Assembly (NCBI RefSeq): GCF_947623445.1
Contig: NC_135247.1
Span: forward strand, 4,032,501-4,096,500
Reading direction: 5' to 3'
DNA length: 64,000 nt
Source: Clavelina lepadiformis
Taxonomy: Eukaryota; Chordata; Ascidiacea; Aplousobranchia; Clavelinidae
The translations under genes and the position numbers were made by a program. The notes beneath the pieces were generated by a model. That model was not told the origin of the DNA, made no database searches, and saw nothing but the letters and a program-made list of their open reading frames with translations. How positions within the stretch are numbered: the stretch's first letter is position 1; each line of letters starts with the position of its first letter. Shown here piece by piece: positions 47,310 through 58,727 of this stretch.

Positions 47310-48833
47310 ATGTCGGAGGGCAGACTTGGCATTTACAGGGACAGTATGAATGAAAATCCACTTCTCATGAAGGTATGTGTTTAAAAAAAAAATTGCTATA
47401 CTGTTGCAGCTAAATTATAGCAATATTAGTATTCAAGTTTAGGTATAATTTTATATGTGTATCTTGTCAGCAAGATTTTGTCATATGCAATGTAGCCATT
47501 CTAGTACTGTATCATACACTATACAGTCATTTAGTATCATTATGTCAAAAATGTGTGTTTACATTTGCATTTCTTTTTCAGTCTGAACTCGGTCGCCCTC
47601 TGAAGAGATGTTTCACCTTGCCGAATGGCAACTTTATTTACGGCCGACCAAATTTAACATTAGACGGAGGGGCAGCGGAGGCTATGACAACTCGTGAACC
47701 AATTCCTATTCATAGGCGCATAGAAAAACCTCGTCAACGAGATTTCATTGCACTAAACAGAGGAGCTGTTTTATCTGGCTTAGTGTCATCAAAGGTAGAA
47801 GATTTCAATGTTCTGCCCTTAAACTTGTTTCTTTTGTAAATGGCATGAATCTTTATTTTTCCTATGATGCGTACTTCTCTGCAGGAGCATTCACAATATA
47901 GAGCAACTAATGATGTAAGAAGAAGAGTTACAGAGGAGGATAAAATGAAAATCCTAACCAGAAGAATTCCTCCAGATATGACATTTGGCATAAGCACACG
48001 ACCGTCCACCCCAGTTTTTGATCTTCTTGAGCACAAATACCAAGACAGATGGCTGACAGCTCGACGTGAGGCAGAGCTTGCTAGAAGAGCGAGGACTGTT
48101 CAACAGGTTTGATAGAATTCACTGGCATGTGTCCTCTGTCTTATAATTTTCTGAATTTATAAGTAAAATATCAAATGTAGTCTTAATAGGAGCAAAATTT
48201 TGAGCAAATAATTCGAAGCAAAGAGACTGGAGCTAGAGTAGGTGCAAGTTACATTTTAATCGTATATGTTTAGAGTTGTTACTATACTCGCTGTCAATGC
48301 AAGGTAGAACTGTTCTACCTTGCACTGAGAATGAGGACAGGTACTACTCAAAGCTTCTGCAATTAAAAGGTTTGCATTTACTCTGGCTCAAGTATTTATA
48401 ATATTTTGCCCTACTTCTTATGGAACTACTAAAAATAATCTTCTTCCTGTATTTATGTAAAGAAAAAGATTGACGGTCGCATCTATGAAACTAGAGCTTC
48501 ATTCCTAAGGAGATATCAGCCATCTGTTGAAGACCCACCACTCTGGCAAATGCCCAGATTTAGACAAGTAAAATTTGACTTAAGCAAAACTTTGCATTGT
48601 GCTGTACTTGGAGATATCTACCCTGCAAATATTAATAAGATATAAAAACTGAAGAATTACACTAATGACTGTCATCTTTATGAAGTGGTTCATCATTTTT
48701 ACAGAGTGCTGCTCATTTGGAGACGTTTCGATCTCCCGAAAAGAGGATGGCTGCGTTCAAACATCATCAAACTGATGCAACTTCAAGAACGGGCGTTTTT
48801 GGACATGGAATATATGAAGCAGCTAAGAGTTAA
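47310..48833 (+). CDS. CFAP77: Cilia- and flagella-associated protein 77
   Basis: Five coding exons: 47310-47372, 47582-47794, 47885-48106, 48463-48567, 48705-48833. They total 732 nt, 243 residues, and all introns are phase 0. The start is ATG at 47310 after AACAACC. Conserved blocks: LGIYRDSMNENPLLMKSELG, FTLPNGNFIYG, DGGAAEAM, ALNRGAVLSGLVSSKEH, YRATNDVR, PPDMTFGISTRPSTPVFDLL, EHKYQDRW, IYETRASFLRRYQP, PLWQMPRF and a C-terminal GVFGHGIYEAA. In other animals and ciliates the protein lies inside doublet microtubules of motile cilia and flagella. It has no catalytic domain. Intron 3 carries a perfect 25-bp palindrome. Confidence 0.9.
48299..48323. repeat. Perfect palindrome in CFAP77 intron 3
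   Basis: GCAAGGTAGAAC, one base, then GTTCTACCTTGC: 12-bp arms with a 1-nt centre. Confidence 0.95.
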
Positions 48834-49601
48834 AAACACATCAGCTACCTTGTGTCCTCATGGATTGCTTTTTATTGCGTTTTCAAATTTTACTGTTTAT
48901 GAAATTTCTTGTGCTCTTTATATCTTCACTTGTTTTACGTCCTTGTAAATGACTTTGTATGATGTGTTCCTAATCAACTTTTTTAATTTTGTGTAGGCCT
49001 TACTACTTCTTACTTTACCTAAAGGTTACATGTGGTATATATGTGCTTGTCATTAGGTAATGTGATGACAGTTTTTATAATTTTACTGAGAAATTAGCAG
49101 CTAAATATGTTCCTCTAAATGCAAATCTGTTTCTGTATCTTGGCCAGATTGTATCTCTCTTTACGTTTGAATTCTGATAAAAAGAGATTATAGTAACTGA
49201 GTCAATGTTTGGTTTATTATCACAATTTATGGTATGGAATGCAATAGCAGTTAAAACTTTAGCTGCAGATTATCCAGGGTCAAATTGTGATTAATTAATG
49301 TATATTTTTGTTAGTGGTTCAGGACATTAGACATTTGGCCATAGTTCACGGTCACAGGTCACACAGCTTGCGGTGTTCTGACTAAAAAATTCTTTTCACA
49401 TTTCAGAATGCATGTAAAGAACTCCAAGTAAGTGTGGAAATAGCTAAATGTTATCAACAATTTTGATTTGCCAAAACAGTGCAGTTCAACTGCACCAGAA
49501 TGTGGTCTCCATAATTAGCATATTTTACAACAAACTGCAGTGCTGTGATTATCACTGGTCAACACGATTTTTGTTGCAGACTGTGTTGGGGTCTTTTTTA
49601 C
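48834..49601. other. CFAP77 3' flank and spacer
   Basis: AT-rich 3' flank of CFAP77 leading into transposon copy B. I see no further gene. Confidence 0.5.
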
Positions 49602-51335
49602 CTAATTTTGGGGCGCTGAATCCGAATCTGGCATTATTTTTTTTCTATCACATCACGTTTTTGAAATAATATATATGATCAATATAAATAATACCGCAAA
49701 TCAGAAACCGCCTTGAAATGTAGAGGTTGTTTTAATCAAAACTGCTGGAACGCTTAATCATGCAAAACACGAACACAAAGCCTTGAAATCATTTAAAAAA
49801 CATCACTAGAAACTAGCCGTTGAACAATCAATGTAATGATACAGAACTGCCACAATCTTTAAGAGCTTGAAAATTTTCGTTTTAATGGCTTTCGTTTATG
49901 GGTAGTGGTGTAATTTTCTCTCTTCAAGTTCCAGCAGTAAACTGCCATCATGTGGCAGTCCCATCGGCCCTGGTAGCGCTCTTCCATAACTCTAATATCT
50001 TGGTGAAAGCGCTCACCTTGTTCTTCACTGAAGTCCCCAAGGTTTTCAGAAAAGTAATCTAAATGATTTTTCAGAAAATGTAGTTTTATGCTCATATTGC
50101 ATATCTTCTCTTGCATACTGGATAACATTTCTTTTAAGAGGTCTGGATAGTTCTCTGCTTTTCTGTTGCCAAAGGAGTTACTAACAACTAAAGAAAATCA
50201 TTCCAAGCCCTTGCTTCAACTCTGTTTATTGATGCTGCAAAGTTTGGATCTCTGAGCAGCTTCCTTATTTGTGGGCCACTAAAAACTCCAGCCTTTTTCT
50301 TTCTTTTCTTCACTGAGACTTGGGAAGGCTTAGCAGGTGTACTTAAAGCAATCTCCATTGTGATCAAGAACCTTAACTCCAAAGCATTGTGATCAAGAAC
50401 CTTAGCATACCATTTCATTGCCCCAAGTTTGATTAGAAGTAGCAGCAGGATGATCTTTTTGGTATCTCCTAACGGGTTATGAATGATATTTTTCTCTCCA
50501 GGTGTTAAACTGCTCCATTCTGGCTACTTATCTTTTATCCAATGCTCATCTATGGCTCTGCTATCCCAGTAGCAGAGAAAACAAGGGTATTTGGTGTAAC
50601 AACCTTGCTGTCCTAACAGAAGGTTCATTATTGTTATGTCTACACATAATGCCCAGCCATGATCACTGTACTTCAGTGTTTCTAGCACATCCTTAATGTT
50701 TTCATACGTCTCTTTGAGTGTCACAGAATGTCCTACTGGAATCGATACATATTTATTTCCATTGTGAAGTAACACGCACTTCAGGCTTTGTTTTGAGCTC
50801 TCAATTTTCTTTTACATTATACGAACAATGTTATGTTTATTGTTGACAATGTTTACGTTTTACTAAAGAGCAGGGTGCTGTCACAAAAAGCATTGGCCTT
50901 TTAAGTCTCCAGGGCGGATGCATACAGATAAAGACGGTAACTCAGTAATGAGCTACCAAACGTGATGTATAAACCAAGCGCGATGTATAAAGATGGTAAC
51001 TAAGTAATGAGATACGAAAGAAAAAATGAATGTGTCCACATATATTTTCGAAATTCGAAAAGAGGTCCGTGATTGAAGAAAGATTGAAAACCACTAGATT
51101 AAAGTTTACTGAAAACCCTGTCATTCTGTGCTACAACAAAACTTCCAGCCGAGGTTTCATCATAGGTGATTTCAATAACAATATTTGATTTGTTGCTGTT
51201 ATACGTTCACCGTACTGTCACTAACGAAAGTCAAAATTTGATCAATTTATGAAATTGGGGAAAATGCGCAGCGAAAAAACCTGACATGATAGAGCAATTC
51301 TGAGCTCAGAATTGGATTCAGCAACCAAAAATTAG
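49602..51335 (-). mobile_element. Same transposon family, copy B, decayed
   Basis: Left end CTAATTTTGGGGCGCTGAAT and inverted right end CTAATTTTTGGTTGCTGAAT match the ends of copy A, including the inner CTATCA(C/T)(A/G)TCA block. Orientation of its gene is minus. The outermost 6 bp differ from copy A and no target duplication is visible, so the copy is older. Confidence 0.8.
49862..50806 (-). pseudogene. Decayed transposase-like gene of copy B
   Basis: Fragments in order on the minus strand: SLKCVLLHNGN (about 50790), WALCVDITIMNLLLGQQ, CFLCYWDSR, AGVFSGPQIRKLLRDPNF, then SIKLHFLKNHLDYFSENLGD and EEQGERFHQDIRVMEERYQG. They are collinear with the 346-residue protein of copy A but broken by stops and frameshifts around 50210 and 50520. 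The E-containing motif GERFHQDI is retained. Confidence 0.8.
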
Positions 51336-52786
51336 CCTAAATCAATCATCAAAGTTCATGCAACAAAAATTTTTTTTGTTTTTGTAGACCAGTGAATTAT
51401 TGTAGGCATTTACTATAAACAAATGTGAAAAAAAGAATTAAAAATTTGCTAGAGAGCAATATCAAAACGAGAAAATTGCAAAGACAATTAGACAGCTGAT
51501 GCCACGACTAGAATAAATTTTAAAAACTCTAGCCATGCTTTGCTGGCAAGCTTATATCATAACTTAGATACTATCATTTTAAATCAAACAAAAAACGATA
51601 TTTATAATCAAGTAATTAGCACCACAATTGCAAAACCTTTACTTTCTTTCAAGCTTACTTGAAACCCATGAAAGGTACAGAAAGAAAAGCCAAACATAGC
51701 ACCTTGAAAAGCAACATACAATATTATAACTAAATTTATTAATTAAACTAAGTTTCATTTTTTTACTACAAGCTAAATAATTGTAATTATCATCATAAAT
51801 GATTAGTGCAAATTGTTCTAAAAATGTAACATACAAAAAACATAATTAAAACAACTTTTGCAGAGCATAGCCTAATTACTGGTACTTGAAAACACCAACC
51901 GCAAAGAATTTGTTAACGTTTAGAGCAAACCCTTCTTAGTAGTCCACTGAAAAAGTAACATTTCTTTACAGCCATTGGAACTGAAAGCTTAGAACTGATA
52001 GTTATGACAAAGCCAAGAAGTCTGTAATGGAAAATGGGTACATGGCACCTGAACTTGAGAGGTTGACCCACTTCACTACAATGTTTGCTTGTTGAAATGT
52101 TTATTGCGGGTGATGATATATGAATCTCATGAGGTCGTTGTCTACTTTTCTCACCCACAGATTTAATTGTTCACCTTGACGGCTTATTTTCGGATGACTA
52201 GCTTCAATTAGCAGTGATCAATATTATAATGACTTGTTTTCCACTGCTATATTATAGGAACAAACGCCTTGTTACCTTGTGAAAATGACAATAAAGTTGT
52301 CTATCTTAACACTGAACTTATTCAAATAGAATTCAACAATGGTGGCATAGGAATGACAACTGTATATACTGATTATATTAAAGTTTTTTTGAACAATTAC
52401 ATTTAGACAAAACATTAGCACAGCAACAGCATAAAGACGTCCATGTTATAGGGTTGATCTTAGTAGAATGAATGCATTGAACAGCTGTGCATAACTCACG
52501 CAAGATAGGCAGGCGCGATATTTATGTCACGATTTAAAACGGAAAACAAAAAAGTTACCAGTACGCAATGTTATCTATCATTGACGTCATGTTTCGTAAA
52601 GCAGGCATCTGAAAATAAGAATTCTATATGCTATTCGATTTGTATACTATAATATCCCTTTATTATCACAAGTCTATTAGCAAATGGCAAACTTTTAAAG
52701 CTTTTCAGTAGCAATATACAAGCATCTGTGCATTCAAATTCTGTTATTGAAAATTACTGCAATGCTTAAAGCGATCTTTATATTCT
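51336..52786. other. Spacer between transposon copy B and the acyl-CoA synthetase 3' end
   Basis: AT-rich, no recognisable gene or repeat family. A minus-strand frame at 51913-52158 has no motif. Confidence 0.5.
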
Positions 52787-55700
52787 TCATAGTTTTGATT
52801 TTGTCTTCAGATTTTCGTTATCTCTAAGTAGTCGGCGCAATATCTTGCCACTCGCTGATTTAGGAATGGAGCTGACAAATTCAACTCCTCCTCGAAGATG
52901 TTTGAAAGAAGATAATTTGTCTGGAAAATAAAACCATTAAATATATTATATGAAAATAGGCCTGAATTTTGAAACACAAAAAATGAATACGTAAAATTAG
53001 AAATGGTATGGAACATACAAATTGACTGAGTTTAAAAAGCACATATCATAAGGTCCACTCACTTATTAGTCACAAACCATTATAAGCGAATTCTTTACAT
53101 TTCCTAGGATTAATTAGTTATGCTAAACACTTCATTTGTGGATATAAAATTGTTAAGTGAAAAAGCTCTTCATATTTTCATAATAAAATTTCATAATGTT
53201 GGTTACGCAGGCTATGCATCATAAAAGTCATTAGGCTACTCAATACTAACCGTAAGAAGAACAAGAAGTAAAAATGATAACAAAATAAAGGTACCACAAG
53301 CAAAAGCGCCACCGTACTGGTAAGTGTAAACTAAGGTTTAACAAAGCGCTCCCATTTTTCAAAAAATACCATTTCGCAATACTTGGTATAACTTATCAGA
53401 GAATGTACCATCAAATAACAAATTGGTAGTACTGGCATTTGCATTTTTATCAGAAAAATAAAACCAAGATATAATTTTGTCTCATGCTCTTGTATACATT
53501 GTACAGAACAAGCAATCAAAAGAAATTTGAATTAAAAGTAGTCCAACTGAACTTGATTATGAACTTTTGTAAAGATGAAAATATGGTTGTAATTGTGTGC
53601 AGTATCGTAGGAGTGTAGAATGTGAGCAGCCGTTTATCATTGACCATATATGCGTTGTTTGCTGTTTGACAGGGCAGGTCTTTGCAAGCTTGGTTACCAA
53701 GCAACTCACACAAGTTTGAAAGAGATGGTCAAGCTGTACCCATAGTGTCTTCAGCAGGTAGTGGCTTATTAGGCAACTCGGTAATGCATGGACAAAGCTG
53801 TGCTGGTACAGATGGTGATTTGTCTCCTGCCATCTACTCTTTGTTCTGACCAAGGCGTTTTCCAAACTGAGAAAAGGTGGCTGCTTAAAAAGTTTGGGAT
53901 GGATTGGTGATGTGACTTCGGGAAACTTTCCAGAACTAACCCAGTGAAATAGCGGGAAAGATGGCATTATTTAAAGTACAGAATGTAATATCATGGTTGC
54001 TTGTCGAAAGCCATCAGACAGCCTTAAGAGTGGAGGGTTGTTGAGGGTCAAAAAGTATGCAGATCATACTAGCGAATTCAGGAGCTTGGAGCATTGAGCC
54101 ATTGACCCAATAGACTTCTAAGTTTTGAGGCCACAAGTATTTTAAGTCTCTAGTCCTTTTTGTTCATCTCAGTTTATTTTTATTTGTGACTCCCTTGTAC
54201 AGTAGAAGCAACTTAGCATTGGACCGACACTTTGGGACTAAACTACTTTGGTCATAATTAGTGATGGAACAGTTAACACCAGAATTGGTATTAAAAGTCA
54301 ATTATCTTTTGGGAATCGACTTAGGAAGCTTTGTTATGAGATTTACGATTCCCATAAATAATTTTTTTATAAAGTAAGTTTACAGACCGATTCAGTCTAT
54401 CAGTTTATCAATCGTGGGTGCTTGAGCAGTGAGAAATCAGTCTAAATAAAATGACTCTTTCAGAGCACCAAGGGTAAATACACCTCACCTAAAACATTAT
54501 TGTTCTAATGTCAACTAATCGATCGTTAAACGAGTAACAAACTGAAATATCTTCATTAAAAATATTTCTGTATGACATTACATTATTTGGAAATCAATCT
54601 ATTGTAATGGTAAAAAACTACCTTTGACAAAACTTTGCACTTGGGAAGCAGATAAACTTTCAATTCGTTTCACAACAAATGCCATTGGGACTTCACCAGC
54701 TTCTTCATCAGGGATGCCGATTACAGCAGCATCTGCTATTTCAGGATGATCCATCAAGACATGCTCAATTTCAGCTGGAGGAACCTGAAAATTTTAATCA
54801 AAATACTCAAAAGGGACCATTGTTAAATATAGTTTTTGAAAGTTGTTTTTATGTCAAAATCTTTTATCTGCATGATCAAAATATCTCCAGCAGGTAGCTA
54901 CAAGGGAATGGCTGATAAACATGCACTTAAACAAAACGTGTGTAAGATTAAAACAAGCAAAAGAAATGTTAGAAAATCTATATGTTGTAACAGCCAAATT
55001 AACTCCGTTACATATGTATCTAACACATAAGGAGATAAAGAATGATCTTACACTCATTTACTTGAAAACCTTTATATTTGATAAGTTCCTTTGCACGATC
55101 TTTTACATAGAACTGATTAAACTCATCATAGTAACCAATGTCTCCAGTATGTAAAAATCCATCTTTTTCCAAAGTATTTGCAGTTGCTACTGGATTGTTA
55201 TAATACCCGAGCATAATCTAAGACAAATTTAAAATAATCTAATAGTACTAAGAGTTAGCCATTATTTAATAAAGTCGAATATAAGAATTTTGACTAATGA
55301 TGAGTAACTACTAATTAATCATAATAATAACGACCAATTTCACTTCCTGTGATAAAAATTTACTGTATAAAGCGTGGAAGGTATCACATATAACATAGCA
55401 CAAGACTTCAGAAATGATTCTTTGTACTCAATTAAAGGTAAAGTTATGGACAGAGCTAGTAAACATGGATTGTAACGTTCGTAATAAAACTTGCCTCTGG
55501 CCCCTTCACCAACAGTTCACCAACTTCATTTGGTCCTAATTCTTTTCCTGTTTGCAAATCACAAACCTGAAAGTAAGCAAAAGCATAACGTAAAAATTAA
55601 GTGGTTGGTTGGGTTTGTGTAACACTAAAATAGAACTTATTATAAGAAAGCATGATCGTTCACCTTCATACTATTAAGTGGAGCTACTAATCCAGACGCA

Positions 55701-58700
55701 TCACTTGATATTCTCCAAGCCATTTTATTGAGTATAACAGCTACACCACTAGTTTCTGTCATGCCCTAACCTTCTTAAACAAAGCATGATGAAGCATTAA
55801 TAGTTCAGGAATCAGCTTCACACTTCAGAAAAATCACTCAAAGCATTTGTCATTGATTAACTGTAACAATAGGACTATTTGACATACCTAGATCGACGTT
55901 GCAATTAAATTTTTTTGCAACAAGAGTAGCCAGGCTGGGTGATACTGGTGCGGCACCAACAATCATAGATTTCATAGTTGATAGATTGTGAGTTTGTTCA
56001 ATATTGCTTTTTGCAAATGCCAATAACATCGGGGGTACTACAGCACAAGATGTGACCTACAAATTTCAAGACATTTTTTCATTGACAATATCTATTATTT
56101 TTATCAAAGGTAAACTTAACAGAAAAAAACCTTGCAATAACTGAAACTTTATACCCAATGATATGTGCAAAATGGTTGCACATGTAACGATAGACAATTA
56201 AGAATAATTTATTAAATTAATAGTTTAGATGACCTTGTAGGTTATTAATGAAAAATGCGCCCAGAAATTTCAAAGTTTCCACGTCCATGAGAATATTAAT
56301 GTGTTGTTAGCTTGCTGTTAGCAAACCAACTCCAACTTTCATTATTTGTTAATAAATCAGTTAAAATTGATTTTAAGTAATGTTAACCAACACACAAAGT
56401 AAAACATCAGTGGCCAATTGACAAAAATGCTTGGGCATGTGAACCAATTGTTCCAATGCAGATGAAGCCTGTTATGAAAAACCTGTTATGTTGTAAACCT
56501 GTAATGCTGTTTACAAAACTTGGCAAATTTTTCTGCTTCTAACCAATGTGATTATTCCCGTTATACCTTTCTGCAGTGAGAAAGTGTTTTACTGTTGCAG
56601 CTACGAACAAATGTAATGTGTGTATCAAGCTAAGTGCGGTACGTTGCTCATGATTAACCTTCATGATTGCATGCTCCTTTCTTGAATCAAAACAAGTGAT
56701 TAAGTGATTGAATTCCAGAAATGCGAGCAAAACGTCCGTGTGAAAAAATAGATCAAATCCTGTTACCCAGGTGAAAGGGGCATTTTGAATTCAAAATTAG
56801 GATTTAAATCCTCTGTAAATGGTATTCTGAATTGTCCATACTGTACTTATGCACATGATACAGAAACTATGGTTTGCACGCTTACAAAATATAATAAGGT
56901 GCATATAAATTACAATAGTAACTTTCGTTTTAACAAAAATACAATGCATCATGTATTCACACAAAGTTCATCAATAAAATAAATCATACTAACTTTGTAT
57001 GTTTCTATTGCTTTGGCCATTCTCTCCAAATCAAATCTTTCATCAAGAACAAGTGTTGAACCCTGTTCCAGGTAAGAAAATGATCTTAACATTCCATAAA
57101 TATGGAATAATGGAAGCACTAAATATTCCACATCTTGGAGAAAAGTTTTCCAGTAAATTCTTAAAATGAATATGGAGGTTATTTACAAAATACAACAGAA
57201 GAAGAATCTATGAAAAACATTAAATTTCCTAATGCAAGCCTTTATAAGCTGACAAACTATAGATAAATTCTTTTACTTTAATGCAAGCTGATGAACTGCA
57301 AAATTGTAGCATAAAAAAAACATACTATCAAATATATACTACATTTGCCACCAGGCCTAGTAACAGAACTGTAAATGCTATTCTGGAGTAAAAAACAAAA
57401 TACATTCTTTGCCAACATTTTAATGACCCCTGTTGCAACAACCTGTTATTTTAAGTCATTTTTTATTCGAAGAGCACTTATTCTATCACGTCATAAATCA
57501 CAAAATATAAAAAGGATCTTAAAGGTCACAACAAAGCACATTTTACCTAACAATAAAAAGTGATGACACAAAACTATAATGACTCAGCATAACGCCTTTC
57601 GGATTGCCTGTTGTGCCACTGGAATATGGAAGTACCAATATATCGTTAAATACATCCACTTTTACATTGTTTGGGTAATAGGTACCATCATCAACTGAAA
57701 GCAATGATTTAAAGGAGCGAAAACCAACATAATCTCCAAACACAATTACTTCCTAAAAAAAGATCAGTTAAAACATTTCACAGTTTCATATCTCAAGTAA
57801 GACCTCTACTTTTGTCTCTATTAGTTTATCGCAAATTATTACTTACACAAAAAAGTTTCTGAAAACCTCTAACTATGGCATAAACGTATTATTCACATAC
57901 ATTCGCTGTTGAAAGCTGTTCTGTTACTGCTTTCACTTTTTTGGCATGTTCAGGAACAGTAAAGACAAACACTGGCTTTGAATCCTTAAACTGCTGCATT
58001 ATCTCATCTGACATACACAAGAAAGTTTTAATCTTTCAGCTATATTAAGTAGATTTTTTGTGAAAAGACTTACTAACAGACTAGTTATATATAGTTAAAG
58101 AGTTAACTAATGGTATAATATCAACCTAACCACAAAAAGTTATACCATACAAATGCATTACATGATGTATAAAGGGGATTGCATGTTGTGATAGTACTAC
58201 CACACAGGGCTGTGGCCAGAAATACAAACATAAACTCTGGTATATTGGGAGAACAAAGAGCAACAATGTCTCCTTTCTGTAAACCGTTCCTTTTTAAAAA
58301 ACTTGCACATTTCCTCACAATTTCTGCAATTTCTTGGTAAGTGTATGATTTTTCATTGAATGCTGAAACCTAAAAATATTTTTCTGAACCAAAATTGCCA
58401 ACAGTATCAAAAATATTAATTTAGAGTTAGATTATCGATATATATCAATGATTAACAGCAAAAAATGAACATATAAAATTTAGTTAACACATTGGCCAAT
58501 ATCACTTGGTTACTTACACAAAAAGTGTTTATTTATGATTTATGTAATTTAAAAGTGTACTAATTTATACAAAACCAACTCATCAAAACCTAGTATATAA
58601 TTAATAGTCAACACTTACTTACCAATGCAGTTTTTGTAGGAGGATATTGTTGAATTGTTTTTAAAACATATTCAGCAAAGTTCACCTCTGGCATGCAGAT

Positions 58701-58727
58701 ATCTGGAAAGGCACTTTTGATTGGCAT
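52787..58727 (-). CDS. 4-coumarate-CoA-ligase-like acyl-CoA synthetase, peroxisomal, with in-frame TAG
   Basis: Eleven coding exons, high to low: 58727-58623, 58369-58162, 58007-57901, 57752-57547, 57159-56994, 56056-55888, 55773-55664, 55566-55495, 55217-55062, 54784-54622, 52920-52787. They total 1596 nt (532 codons) and all phases fit. The ANL adenylate-forming family is clear: P-loop [81 protein letters not shown]. It should activate a carboxylic acid via an acyl-adenylate to acyl-CoA. The C-terminus is SKL, a type 1 peroxisomal signal, as in firefly luciferase and animal 4CL-like enzymes. Exon 7 begins AA GGT TAG GGC ATG ACA: the tyrosine expected in QGYGMTE is a TAG stop. The intron after exon 8 uses a GC donor (GAG|GCAAGT). 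A read error, a polymorphism or recent loss are all possible. Confidence 0.85.

Noticed and set aside
48685..48948. Alternative 87-residue frame over CFAP77 exon 5
   Set aside because: The in-phase reading after the acceptor at 48704 gives the conserved C-terminus GVFGHGIYEAA and a stop at 48831.
53557..53967. 136-residue minus-strand open frame in the acyl-CoA synthetase intron
   Set aside because: No start context, splice partner or recognisable motif; it sits wholly inside an intron whose flanking exons join in phase without it.
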